Notes: generated by a model from the letters alone, not told the origin. Shown: positions 7,491-15,788, counted from the stretch's first letter. The stretch is DNA of 64,000 nt from Lachnospiraceae bacterium (GCA_015057115.1 SVEZ01000013.1:1-64000), one strand, 5' to 3'. Program-made: numbers and translations.

Positions 7491-7997
7491 ATGCATACAT
7501 TTCAGGATATGCCGGTGGAAATGATTGAAATGAATCCATTTACCATGATTGGGCAGGAATTTGCGTTACTGACAGCAGAGAAAGATGGGAAAGCCAACAG
7601 CATGACCATTTCCTGGGGCGGCGTCGGTGAGTTATGGGGTAAACATGTGGTTACAATTTATGTAAGAGAAAGCCGTTATACCAAGGAATTGATTGACGCT
7701 TCGGATACTTTTTCCGTAAGTTTTTTCCAGGGTAAGGAAATGAATTCCCTGAAATATTTCGGTGCGGTTTCCGGTCGTAATGAAGACAAATACAAAGCAA
7801 CTGGTTTTAACGTAAACCACCACAAAGGAATCCCATTCATTGATGAGTGTCATTTTGCCATTGTGTGCAAGAAGATGGCAGAGGTACCGATTCTGGATGA
7901 GAATTTCTTAGATCGGAATATCCATGATCAGTTTTATGCAGAAGGCGACTACCACACTATGTATATCGGAGAAGTCGTAGACTTTCTGGCAAGATAA
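7491..7997 (+). CDS. Flavin reductase-like protein (flavoredoxin family)
   Basis: A 168-residue FMN-binding split-barrel protein, probably a small electron carrier or flavin reductase. Seen: family blocks NSMTISWGGVGELWGKH near residues 41-57 (FMN site), YVRESRYTKELI, and SGRNEDKY. Last gene of the NatAB-like operon; a strong terminator follows 30 bp later. No substrate can be assigned. The link with the exporter is by position only. Confidence 0.8.
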   Translation: MHTFQDMPVEMIEMNPFTMIGQEFALLTAEKDGKANSMTISWGGVGELWGKHVVTIYVRESRYTKELIDASDTFSVSFFQGKEMNSLKYFGAVSGRNEDKYKATGFNVNHHKGIPFIDECHFAIVCKKMAEVPILDENFLDRNIHDQFYAEGDYHTMYIGEVVDFLAR

Positions 7998-8027
7998 TAC
8001 ATGAATTTCATAGAAATGGAAATACTG

Positions 8028-8057
8028 ACAGGGAAGAGAAATCTTCCCTGTTTTTTT
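8028..8057 (+). terminator. Intrinsic terminator after the flavin reductase gene
   Basis: Seen: perfect 10-bp stem (8028-8037 with 8042-8051) with a GAAA loop and a run of seven T. Confidence 0.92.
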
Positions 8058-8097
8058 GTGGCCATGAGCCGCATAGGCGAGGGGAGAGGGAGGTAAT

Positions 8098-8454
8098 ATG
8101 GATTATGTGAATGCATTCTGGGTAGGCGGTCTAATTTGCGCTTTTGCCCAGATTCTCATGGAAAAAACCAAGATGATGCCGGGGCGGATTATGGTGCTAT
8201 TGGTATGCTCCGGTGTGGTGCTGGGAGCACTGGGGCTCTATGACCCCATTTTAAAATTTGCCAAGGCCGGTGCCAGCGTGCCCTTGCTTGGATTTGGCAA
8301 CGTACTTTGGGAGGGCGTAAAGCAGTCCGTGGATGAAAAAGGATTTATGGGTATATTTTGCGGCGGGTTTACGGCCTGTGCCACCGGTGTGGGAGCGGCG
8401 CTGATTTTTTCCTATGTGGCATCCTTCTTTTTCCACTCCAAAATGAAACGCTAA
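8098..8454 (+). CDS. spoVAE: Stage V sporulation protein AE (SpoVAEb type)
   Basis: A 118-residue membrane component of the dipicolinic-acid channel. Seen: about three hydrophobic helices and the SpoVAE signature KAGASVPLLGFGN, which parallels the matching loop in SpoVAC, plus WEGVKQSVDEKG and CGGFTACATGVG. The start is fixed by GGGAGG 5 nt upstream. It is preceded by a terminator, so it must have its own promoter; none was convincing. With spoVAC and spoVAD it completes the minimal C-D-E set found in many Clostridia, but here spread over 7.5 kb. Confidence 0.93.
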   Translation: MDYVNAFWVGGLICAFAQILMEKTKMMPGRIMVLLVCSGVVLGALGLYDPILKFAKAGASVPLLGFGNVLWEGVKQSVDEKGFMGIFCGGFTACATGVGAALIFSYVASFFFHSKMKR

Positions 8455-8524
8455 GAAATGTGATGAATAGATTTTGGAAAAAAGGGAAAACTAGGATTAT
8501 CACGAAGAAAAAGGAGATTTCAGT

Positions 8525-8842
8525 ATGAAGAACTATAAACAATATTTGCTGGGGCTGATGCTTTGCGGATGTCTTGTTTTTGCCGTGGGATGCGGTGAGG
8601 ACAAGGATCATAACAAAGAGGATTCCGTGGTAGAAGATGCCGGGGATGCGGTAGAGGATACAGTGGACGGCGCCGGGGATGCAGTTGAAGACGTGGTGGA
8701 CGGTGCCGGAGATGCAGTAGAAGATGCGGCAGACGGCATCGAGGACGGCGTGGATGACATGACTGGGGATGATGAGCATGATGATAATGAGAATCACGAC
8801 AGTGAGCATCATGAGGATGAACAGCATAAGAACGCACAGTAG
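8525..8842 (+). CDS. Small acidic repeat lipoprotein
   Basis: A 105-residue predicted lipoprotein. Seen: a signal peptide ending in the lipobox AVGC (Cys about residue 20). The mature part is almost wholly Asp/Glu/Ala/Val/Gly, built of about four imperfect 11-residue repeats (GDAVEDVVDGA). A His/Asp/Glu-rich tail rich in HHEDEQH-like runs could bind metal cations. The repeat register suits an amphipathic helix. Its leader (GGAGATTTCAGT before the ATG) is identical to that of spoVAC, 7.6 kb away. No family recognised. It could be a spore-coat or cell-envelope protein, but that is a guess. Confidence 0.65.
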   Translation: MKNYKQYLLGLMLCGCLVFAVGCGEDKDHNKEDSVVEDAGDAVEDTVDGAGDAVEDVVDGAGDAVEDAADGIEDGVDDMTGDDEHDDNENHDSEHHEDEQHKNAQ

Positions 8843-8855
8843 AAGCAGTGGATAA

Positions 8856-8880
8856 AGGGGTTCCGAAAGGAGCCCTTTTA
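8856..8880 (+). terminator. Intrinsic terminator of the acidic lipoprotein gene
   Basis: Seen: a stem of AAAGGG with CCCTTT, extended inward by TTCC/GGAG around a GAAA loop, ending in TTTTA. The stem has one bulged base. Confidence 0.7.
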
Positions 8881-9066
8881 TATTGGAAAAATTCTATTGC
8901 TATGCTACAATAAATATCAGAGTATTGGAAGTGGGGGAAGAAACACGAAGAAACAGTGATTTGAGTGTAAAATATAATAAAAGCCGTGTGTTGTCGATGC
9001 GAAAAGGAAAGATATGCTATCTTATTATTACTAAATGATTAGTATTCAGAATGTGAGGTGGCGGAT

Positions 9067-9291
9067 ATGTTGACGTTGATATTTGCAATTTGCATGCTTT
9101 GCTTTGTTTTAAAATTAATCGCTATCGCCGTAAAAGCGGCCTGGGGATTATCAAAGATTGTGTTGTTTCTGATTGCAGGGCCGATTTTGTTGGTTGCAAT
9201 GGCGGTTTGCGGATTGGTGTCATTGGCATTTCCGATTTTGATTATCTGCGGAATATTGGCCTTAATATGCTCCGGAGGACGGGCAAGATAG
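9067..9291 (+). CDS. Small hydrophobic membrane protein (74 aa)
   Basis: Not recognised. Seen: 74 residues, nearly all hydrophobic, enough for two or three membrane helices, ending in a short basic tail (CSGGRAR). ATG at 9067 is preferred over an upstream GTG because GAGGTGG lies 5 nt before it. It is a single gene between two terminators. The 215 bp upstream is AT-rich and holds one small palindrome (9031-9044) and possible but weak promoter elements. Could be a small stress or envelope protein; no function is proposed. Confidence 0.5.
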   Translation: MLTLIFAICMLCFVLKLIAIAVKAAWGLSKIVLFLIAGPILLVAMAVCGLVSLAFPILIICGILALICSGGRAR

Positions 9292-9365
9292 ATCGGGGGC
9301 GCTGGTAGTCATATTTGCAATTCTCGGAGTTGTTTTAGCAATTCGAGAACATCGAGAATAATATG

Positions 9366-9421
9366 AAAAAGCAATTGCTTCTGTTCAGGGATAACCCGGA
9401 ACGTGGAAGTAATTGCTTTTT
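9366..9421. terminator. Bidirectional terminator between convergent genes
   Basis: Seen: a 16-bp stem (9366-9381 with 9406-9421, one wobble) flanked by A-run on the left and T-run on the right, so it works in both directions. It sits between the small membrane protein gene (plus) and the Rpn-family gene (minus). Confidence 0.85.
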
Positions 9422-9436
9422 AGATTTATTTTGTAA

Positions 9437-10330
9437 TTATGCTGTTTCCGAATCTGAGACGGGCTGCTGTAGCAGTGTTTTCGCCTTTTCCAGTTCCTCC
9501 GGCGTATAATTCAGCGAAAGAATGAAGTCATCGGACATTTCTTTTCGCAGAAGCTCTTGGATTAGCCGCAGGCGTTCGTCGGCTTTACCCTGCTCGCGAC
9601 CGTAACGTTCGCTGTTTTTAAATAGGCTTGCCATGTTGTGAATCTCCTTTCTGTCACTAGTGGTGTCGGTATATTGAATGTAATCCTTATCTCCGGTTAT
9701 TTCGGTTAATACCTGTAAAAGTTGTTTTGCATACTCGATTTCCTGCTCGTCTTGATATTTTTCCTCCGGATGTAATCGAAGATGTTTTAGGACCTTTGCT
9801 AATATCTTGAAATCCGACTGAAAGCAGTCGATTTGCTCGTCCGTTAGCCAGGCAACATTGATTACGTTAATGCCATAATTCTGAAAATGCTTCCGAAAAG
9901 CCTTCGGAATGGGAAGAATATCTTGTAAAGACAAATCCATGTCCCATTTTTTCTCAATACCAAAGTATAAAATAAAAGTTATAACAGGAATGGGGTGTCC
10001 ATCCTTCCACTCACCGGTTAATTGTTGTCGGTACGAGGCCCCGTCGTAGCCGATGATCCGTATGGGCATCAGACGGTCAATGCTTGTCTGATGTTCAAGA
10101 CCGGCAATGGCAAGTTGGATGCTCATCTCGTCCTTGTAGAGTTTTGCAACATCCCGGTTCTGATTGTGTAAAACGCCGGCGTCGGACTGGTAACTTTCAT
10201 GGGTTCGAAAATCTTCCAAGGCCTCCGGTTTAATTACCTGTTGTCCTTTGTAGACGTAGCCGTTGAGGATGTCCGCAAAAATCCTGTTAATGTTAAGTAG
10301 TTCCTTAGTAGCAATATCTTTGGTTCCTAT
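9437..10330 (-). CDS. Rpn family recombination-promoting nuclease / putative transposase, start codon ATA
   Basis: A 297-residue protein of the Rpn/YhgA group, PD-(D/E)XK nucleases linked to DNA mobility or recombination. Seen: the family N-terminus GTKDIATKELLNINRIFADI, then IRIIGYDGASYR, PVITFILYFG and a C-terminal charged tail with RYGREQGKADE. Odd: there is no ATG, GTG or TTG where the family begins. A good ribosome site (AAAGGAG, 10345-10339) is followed 8 nt later by ATA at 10330 (or ATC at 10333), so the start has probably mutated from ATG. The long upstream reading frame lacks family sequence. The gene may be poorly translated or dying. Members are usually multi-copy and fast evolving. 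Confidence 0.72.
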   Translation of the reverse strand: MGTKDIATKELLNINRIFADILNGYVYKGQQVIKPEALEDFRTHESYQSDAGVLHNQNRDVAKLYKDEMSIQLAIAGLEHQTSIDRLMPIRIIGYDGASYRQQLTGEWKDGHPIPVITFILYFGIEKKWDMDLSLQDILPIPKAFRKHFQNYGINVINVAWLTDEQIDCFQSDFKILAKVLKHLRLHPEEKYQDEQEIEYAKQLLQVLTEITGDKDYIQYTDTTSDRKEIHNMASLFKNSERYGREQGKADERLRLIQELLRKEMSDDFILSLNYTPEELEKAKTLLQQPVSDSETA

Positions 10331-10533
10331 GATACTCGCTCCTTTCTTTAATTTTGTTATTTTAAATAGAAAAATAAAATAGCTCCTAAATGAACGGAAG
10401 CTATCTATCCATGAAACATGGATATTGAACAGGCTGAGCCTGCATGGAATAAAGCAGAATTGTTTTACGAAAACAGTATAGAACACGTAGATGGATTTGG
10501 CAAGAGAAAATCGGATTTTTAACCACAAATTCA

Positions 10534-10562
10534 ATGACAAGTGCCTGCAGAGTTGGTATACT
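10534..10562 (+). promoter_or_regulatory. Promoter for the DUF1284-TPR-hflX operon
   Basis: Seen: ATGACA at 10534-10539, 17-bp spacer, TATACT at 10557-10562 (5/6 matches each). It lies 33 bp before the DUF1284 start codon. Confidence 0.65.
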
Positions 10563-10594
10563 AGTAGGAGAACGGATACAGGAGTATAGAAACA

Positions 10595-10996
10595 ATGACA
10601 ACAACCCTACGACCTCATCATGGCATGTGTTTTCAGTTTTACGAAGGAAAAGGTTACAGCGAAGAATTCACAGACCATATGGGAAAGGTAATACAGGCTA
10701 TGGAGGCAGATCCACAGCAAAAGATTTGTTTGAAAACCGAAACGGATGTGGTATGCGCAAACTGCCCTAACCGAAAGGGAGACGAGTGTGAATCTCAGGA
10801 GCAGGTTTTGCGATATGATGAAGGGGTCTTGAAGGCTTGTAATTTGACAGCAGGACAGGAGCTTTCTTATGGAGCATTTATTGCAGTGGTTCGGGAAAAA
10901 ATTATAGAGGCAGGACTCCGGGAGAAGATTTGCGGAGACTGTTGTTGGAATGAAATTTGTAGGAGGCATGAAAATGCGAAAGCAACAAATCCTTAA
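10595..10996 (+). CDS. DUF1284 domain protein, cysteine-rich
   Basis: A 133-residue soluble protein of unknown function. Seen: the DUF1284 opening LRPHHGMCFQFYEGKGYS, then VCANCPN and a C-terminal CGDCCWNEICRRH. Eight or more cysteines in CxxC-like pairs suggest a metal site (iron-sulfur or zinc). Full length for the family. The gene overlaps the start of the TPR lipoprotein gene by 23 bp, so they are co-transcribed. No biochemical role is known to me. Confidence 0.8.
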   Translation: MTTTLRPHHGMCFQFYEGKGYSEEFTDHMGKVIQAMEADPQQKICLKTETDVVCANCPNRKGDECESQEQVLRYDEGVLKACNLTAGQELSYGAFIAVVREKIIEAGLREKICGDCCWNEICRRHENAKATNP

Positions 10997-11957
10997 GATC
11001 CTGGTAGTGGCAGGTGCAATTATTTTTACCGGTTGCGGTAGCATGAACCTGCAGGAAAAGGATGAATTGTCCTACCGTAAGGCGGGAATACAATATATGG
11101 AAAAGGGCAATTATGAGCAGGCGGCAAAGGCGTTTCAGAAGGCCTTGGATTATGCCAACGGTCGTATCGGTAATGTGGAATTGGATATTTGCTATTATAA
11201 GGCTTTATCTTTTGCCAGAATGGGCGAAGTAAGTAAGGCGGAAGAAGTTTATAATGCTCTGATTAACTATGACAGCGATAATGCAGATGCTTATCTGCAG
11301 AGAGGTAATCTCTACGCTTTTGAACAGAAGGTTAAGGAAGCGGTGGCGGACTACGAGAAAGCCATTGCACTAAAGCCGGGAAAGCAGGAACTGTATATGG
11401 CGGTATACGAGAATCTTTTGGCGGCAGGTGCCGGGAAAACCCAGGCACAAAGCTATCTGAAAAGAGCGTTGCAGCTTTCTGATGAGAGCGGAGAGGACTA
11501 TCGCAATAAGGGTAAGATTTACTATATCTTGGGAGAGTATGATAAGGCGAAGCAGTATTTGTCCATGGCAGAAAATGAGGGAGACGAAGAGGCAAGGCTG
11601 TATATGGCCCGTGTATATGAGGCTGCGGGTGAGAAACAGCAGGCTTATGCCATTTATGAAAGCTACGACAAGACCCATAAAGACAGTTTTGCAAAATTGC
11701 GTTTAGTGAATCTGGTTATGGAGCAGAAGGAATATGAAAAAGCGTTGACCTACATTACGGAGGCGAAGAAATTGGTGGAAAAAGACCAGTTGCAGCAGCT
11801 TTTGACCTATGAGATTATTGCATTGGAGAAAACAGGGGATAAGGAGCAGGCAAAAAAGGCCTTGCAGTCCTATACAAGAACTTATCCGGAAGATCAGAAA
11901 GCGAAGAGAGAACTGGCTTTTCTGGAGTACACAACGGTGGCGGAGGAACAGCAGTAG
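10974..11957 (+). CDS. TPR-repeat lipoprotein
   Basis: A 327-residue cell-surface lipoprotein. Seen: a signal peptide (KILVVAGAIIFTGCG; lipobox FTGC), then about six to seven tetratricopeptide repeats from residue 30 to 310, for example AGIQYMEKGNYEQAAKAFQKAL. TPR solenoids bind proteins or glycan chains, so it is probably an assembly or scaffold factor on the outer face of the membrane. The ATG at 10974 is chosen over 10968 and 10950 because AGGAGG is only 1 nt from the former and 7 nt from this one. It overlaps the DUF1284 gene and is followed by hflX after 18 bp. Confidence 0.82.
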   Translation: MRKQQILKILVVAGAIIFTGCGSMNLQEKDELSYRKAGIQYMEKGNYEQAAKAFQKALDYANGRIGNVELDICYYKALSFARMGEVSKAEEVYNALINYDSDNADAYLQRGNLYAFEQKVKEAVADYEKAIALKPGKQELYMAVYENLLAAGAGKTQAQSYLKRALQLSDESGEDYRNKGKIYYILGEYDKAKQYLSMAENEGDEEARLYMARVYEAAGEKQQAYAIYESYDKTHKDSFAKLRLVNLVMEQKEYEKALTYITEAKKLVEKDQLQQLLTYEIIALEKTGDKEQAKKALQSYTRTYPEDQKAKRELAFLEYTTVAEEQQ

Positions 11958-11975
11958 AAAGTATCAGAGGTGACT

Positions 11976-13217
11976 ATGGCAGAATTATTTAATAATGAAG
12001 AGAAGATAGAGAAGGTAATCCTGGTGGGTGTCTGCAGGGAGGAAGGGGACGATACACAAGACTCCATGGCAGAACTTGAGGAACTTTGTAATACCGCAGG
12101 GGCTGTTACGGTGGGAAGTATTGTTCAGAACCGGGAGCAGGTGCATCCCGGTTATTATGTGGGTACCGGTAAGCTGGAGGAAATTCGAGGGTTGATTGAA
12201 GAGACGAAAGCCACCGGCATTGTTTGCGATGATGAGTTAAGTCCGGCTCAGATTAAGAATCTGGAAAATGAACTTCAGTGCAAGGTTATGGATCGAACTT
12301 TGATCATACTTGATATTTTTGCCCAAAGAGCTTCTACCAGTGAAGGTAAGATTCAGGTAGAACTGGCGCAGCTAAGATACCGTGCCACCAGACTGGTGGG
12401 ATATGGACGTTCCATGTCCAGACAGGGAGGACAGATTGGTAACCGTGGCCCCGGTGAAAAGAAGCTGGAGGTGGACCGTCGTCTGATTAAGAACCGAATT
12501 TCCCAGTTAAAAGCGGAATTAGATGAAGTAAAACGCCACCGCGAAATTACCAGAAGCAAGCGGGAAGGCAGCAGTACCAAGGTGGCAGCCATTGTGGGGT
12601 ATACCAATGCGGGGAAGTCTACCCTGTTAAATACTCTGACGGATGCAGGAGTGCTGGAAGAGGATAAGCTGTTTGCTACCCTGGACCCAACCACAAGAAA
12701 CCTGAAATTAGATAATGGACAGGAAATTCTTCTTACAGATACCGTAGGATTCGTGCGTAAGTTGCCACATCATTTGGTGGAAGCATTTAAAAGTACCCTG
12801 GAGGAGGCAAAATATGCGGATTACATTATCCACGTGGTGGATGCCTCCAATCCCCAGTGGGAAAAGCAGATGAAAATTGTGTACGAGACCCTTCATCAGT
12901 TGGGAGTGTCCGGGAAAAAGATTTTAACTCTCTTTAATAAACAAGATGTTGTGGGTGAGGGGGAGATGCGAGGGGATGATTTAGCAGATAAAACCCTGCG
13001 TATTTCCGCGAAAAACGGTGAAGGCTTATCTGAGGTAAAGGAAGTGCTGGAAAATTTCCTGCGCGAAGATAAGCGATTGTTGGAGAAAGTTTTCCGCTAT
13101 GAGGATGCCGGAAAGATACAGAGTATCCGAAAATATGGAGAGCTTTTGGAGGAAGAATACCGGGATGACGGGATTTACGTTAAAGCGTACGTCCCAGCGG
13201 AAATGTACAACATCTAG
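11976..13217 (+). CDS. hflX: GTPase HflX, ribosome-splitting factor
   Basis: GTPase that binds the 50S subunit and splits stalled ribosomes, mainly in stress. Seen: 413 residues. The HflX N-terminal domain (GYYVGTGKLEEI) is followed by the linker GGQIGNRGPGEKKLEVDRR with a coiled coil. The G domain has G1 GYTNAGKST, G3 DTVGFVRKLPHHL and G4 NKQD, and a short C-terminal domain ends the protein. The start at 11976 is preferred over GTG at 11970 because AGAGGTG lies just upstream. It is the last gene of the operon; a vegetative promoter for nrdD follows. Confidence 0.95.
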   Translation: MAELFNNEEKIEKVILVGVCREEGDDTQDSMAELEELCNTAGAVTVGSIVQNREQVHPGYYVGTGKLEEIRGLIEETKATGIVCDDELSPAQIKNLENELQCKVMDRTLIILDIFAQRASTSEGKIQVELAQLRYRATRLVGYGRSMSRQGGQIGNRGPGEKKLEVDRRLIKNRISQLKAELDEVKRHREITRSKREGSSTKVAAIVGYTNAGKSTLLNTLTDAGVLEEDKLFATLDPTTRNLKLDNGQEILLTDTVGFVRKLPHHLVEAFKSTLEEAKYADYIIHVVDASNPQWEKQMKIVYETLHQLGVSGKKILTLFNKQDVVGEGEMRGDDLADKTLRISAKNGEGLSEVKEVLENFLREDKRLLEKVFRYEDAGKIQSIRKYGELLEEEYRDDGIYVKAYVPAEMYNI

Positions 13218-13236
13218 TTGGAACCAAAAAGAAAAT

Positions 13237-13252
13237 AATCTATATATTGTAT
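13237..13252 (+). promoter_or_regulatory. Candidate NrdR box upstream of nrdD
   Basis: Seen: 13237-13252 matches the published NrdR box pattern (ACACWAWATMTWGTGT) at about 13 of 16 positions, with the core CTATATATTGT intact. A weaker half-conserved copy overlaps the -10 at 13285-13299 (ACAA-TTGTG inverted repeat), 46 bp away. Known: NrdR represses ribonucleotide reductase genes and usually binds paired boxes 31-32 bp apart, so the spacing here is not standard. Confidence 0.4.
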
Positions 13253-13260
13253 TTTACTGC

Positions 13261-13289
13261 TTGACGAACCACTACTGTTTTGCTACAAT
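13261..13289 (+). promoter_or_regulatory. Promoter for nrdD
   Basis: Seen: TTGACG at 13261-13266, 17-bp spacer, TACAAT at 13284-13289 (5/6 matches each). The transcript would have a 65-nt leader with ribosome site AACGGAGTGAG before the ATG at 13362. Confidence 0.75.
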
Positions 13290-13361
13290 ATTCTTGTGAG
13301 GCCGAACATGATGAGTTATAGACTGAGGAGAAATGATTTTATAAAACGGAGTGAGTAAAGA

Positions 13362-15737
13362 ATGTTTGAAGTAGTAAAAAGAGATGGACAGGTAGCAGAT
13401 TTTACCGTCAAGAAGATTAGTGAAGCCATTGCCAAGGCATTTGCGGCAACCGGGAAAGAATATAATGATGAAATTATAGATTTACTGGTTCTTCGTGTAA
13501 CTGCTCATTTTCAGCCGAAAGTTGAAGATGGAAGAATTCATGTGGAGGATATTCAGGACAGTGTGGAGGCTGTGCTGGAGCAGGCAGGTTATACCGATGT
13601 AGCCAAAGCGTATATTCTCTATCGTAAACAGCGTGAGAAGATGCGTAACATGAAGTCTACGATTCTGGATTACAAGGAAATCGTAAACAGTTATGTGAAG
13701 GTAGAAGATTGGCGTGTGAAAGAGAATTCTACCGTTACTTATTCCGTAGGAGGCTTGATTTTAAGCAACTCCGGTGCTGTGACAGCAAACTACTGGCTGT
13801 CCGAGATTTATGATCAGGAGATTGCGGATGCACACCGCAATGCAGATATTCATCTTCATGACTTATCTATGCTGACAGGATATTGTGCAGGATGGTCATT
13901 GAAGCAGTTGATTAAGGAAGGACTTGGCGGTATACCAGGGAAGATTACATCTTCACCGGCAAAACACCTTTCTGTATTATGTAACCAGATGGTTAACTTT
14001 TTAGGAATTATGCAGAATGAATGGGCAGGAGCACAGGCGTTTTCCTCCTTCGATACCTATCTTGCCCCATTTGTTAAGACAGATAACTTAAGCTATTTTG
14101 AAGTTAAGAAGTGCATTGAAGCCTTTGTATACGGTGTTAACACCCCAAGCCGTTGGGGAACTCAGGCACCATTCTCCAATATTACCTTAGACTGGACAGT
14201 TCCGGCAGACCTTGCGGAATTACCTGCTATTGTAGGCGGCAAGGAAATGAACTTCAAATATAAGGATTGTAAGAAAGAAATGGATATGGTTAACAAGGCA
14301 TTCCTTGAAACAATGATTGAGGGAGATGCCAACGGAAGAGGATTCCAGTATCCAATCCCGACCTACTCCATTACCAGAGATTTTGATTGGTCTGATAACG
14401 AGAACAACCGCTTGTTATTTGAAATGACCGCGAAGTACGGAACACCGTATTTCTCCAATTATATCAACAGTGATATGGAACCAAGTGATGTTCGTTCCAT
14501 GTGCTGTCGATTAAGACTGGATTTACGTGAATTAAGAAAGAAATCCGGCGGATTCTTCGGCTCCGGAGAAAGCACCGGTTCTGTGGGCGTAGTAACCATC
14601 AACCTTCCTCGTATTGCATATCTTGCGAAGGATGAGAAGGACTTCTACAACCGCTTAGATTACTTAATGGATTTGTCTGCCCGCTCTTTGAAGATTAAGC
14701 GTGGTGTCATTTCCAAACTATTGGATGAAGGATTATATCCATATACCAAACGGTATCTCGGATCCTTCGATAATCACTTCTCTACCATCGGATTGATTGG
14801 TATGAACGAAGTGGGCTTGAACGCAAACTGGTTAAGAAAAGACTTAACCCATGAAGAAACACAGAAATTTGCACAGGACGTTTTGAATCACATGAGAGAG
14901 AGACTGTCGGATTATCAGGAACTCTACGGCGATCTTTACAACCTGGAGGCAACACCGGCAGAATCTACTACCTACCGTCTGGCAAAGCATGACAAGAAGC
15001 GCTTCCCGGATATCATTACAGCAGGTAAAGAGGGCGACACACCATTTTATACCAACAGCTCTCATCTTCCGGTGGAATATACAGAAGATATTTTTGAGGC
15101 TCTGGATATTCAGGATGAGCTGCAGACACTTTATACTTCCGGAACGGTATTCCACGCATTCCTTGGTGAGAAGCTTCCGGATTGGAAAGCGGCAGCAGGT
15201 CTTGTCCGTAAGATTGCAGAGAACTACAAGCTTCCATATTACACATTGTCACCAACCTACTCCATTTGTAAGGAGCACGGTTATCTGACGGGCGAGCATT
15301 TCCAGTGCCCGCATTGTGGAGCGAAGACTGAAGTTTACAGCCGTATTACCGGTTACTATCGTCCGGTACAGAACTGGAACGACGGTAAGGCACAGGAGTA
15401 CAAGAACCGGAAATTATACCGGGTTTTGGATTTCAAGGATAGACAGATTGCACCAAAGCGTGTTACCATCCACAATGAAGAAGTAACCATTAAGGATGAA
15501 GACAGCATCAAATATCTTTTTACAACCAAGACCTGTCCGAATTGCGCCATTGCCAAAGAGACCTTGAAGGATGAGAATTACATCCTCATTGATGCTCAGG
15601 AGAATGTGGAGCTGGCAAGGAAATACGGTGTCATGCAGGCACCGACGCTGGTTGTGGTGAAAGACCAGCAGGCAACCAAGTATGTGAATGCAAGTAACAT
15701 TGCCAAATATGTAGATCAAAAGACAGTGAAATTATAA
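13362..15737 (+). CDS. nrdD: Anaerobic ribonucleoside-triphosphate reductase with fused C-terminal redoxin domain
   Basis: Class III enzyme that makes deoxyribonucleotides without oxygen, using a glycyl radical. Seen: 791 residues. They hold an N-terminal ATP-cone (FEVVKRDGQVADFTVKKIS) and a catalytic barrel with LTGYCAGWSL and the double cysteine RSMCCRLRLD. Near the end come the zinc motif CPHC and glycyl-radical loop RITGYYRPVQNWN (radical Gly664). Unusual: after the radical loop, where many NrdDs end, about 95 more residues follow with a thioredoxin/glutaredoxin-type site TKTCPNCAIA (Cys725, Cys728) and the cis-proline segment MQAPTLVVV. This suggests a built-in reductant, as in redoxin-dependent NrdD2-type enzymes, instead of formate. 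No activase gene nrdG is adjacent; it must be elsewhere. Confidence 0.93.
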   Translation: MFEVVKRDGQVADFTVKKISEAIAKAFAATGKEYNDEIIDLLVLRVTAHFQPKVEDGRIHVEDIQDSVEAVLEQAGYTDVAKAYILYRKQREKMRNMKSTILDYKEIVNSYVKVEDWRVKENSTVTYSVGGLILSNSGAVTANYWLSEIYDQEIADAHRNADIHLHDLSMLTGYCAGWSLKQLIKEGLGGIPGKITSSPAKHLSVLCNQMVNFLGIMQNEWAGAQAFSSFDTYLAPFVKTDNLSYFEVKKCIEAFVYGVNTPSRWGTQAPFSNITLDWTVPADLAELPAIVGGKEMNFKYKDCKKEMDMVNKAFLETMIEGDANGRGFQYPIPTYSITRDFDWSDNENNRLLFEMTAKYGTPYFSNYINSDMEPSDVRSMCCRLRLDLRELRKKSGGFFGSGESTGSVGVVTINLPRIAYLAKDEKDFYNRLDYLMDLSARSLKIKRGVISKLLDEGLYPYTKRYLGSFDNHFSTIGLIGMNEVGLNANWLRKDLTHEETQKFAQDVLNHMRERLSDYQELYGDLYNLEATPAESTTYRLAKHDKKRFPDIITAGKEGDTPFYTNSSHLPVEYTEDIFEALDIQDELQTLYTSGTVFHAFLGEKLPDWKAAAGLVRKIAENYKLPYYTLSPTYSICKEHGYLTGEHFQCPHCGAKTEVYSRITGYYRPVQNWNDGKAQEYKNRKLYRVLDFKDRQIAPKRVTIHNEEVTIKDEDSIKYLFTTKTCPNCAIAKETLKDENYILIDAQENVELARKYGVMQAPTLVVVKDQQATKYVNASNIAKYVDQKTVKL

Positions 15738-15746
15738 AAGATATAG

Positions 15747-15774
15747 GGGCTGCGCGAGTTGCGTAGCCCTTTTT
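15747..15774 (+). terminator. Intrinsic terminator of nrdD
   Basis: Seen: 9-bp stem GGGCTGCGC with GCGTAGCCC (one G-T pair), 5-nt loop, then TTTTT. It ends 15 bp before the pyrC start, so pyrC transcription must begin by read-through or from a promoter inside nrdD. Confidence 0.85.
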
Positions 15775-15788
15775 GGAGGATAGGGAGA

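Noticed and set aside
10331-10540. N-terminal extension of the Rpn-family gene to an upstream ATG
   Set aside because: The extra 70 residues do not resemble the family, and a ribosome site lies at the family start instead.
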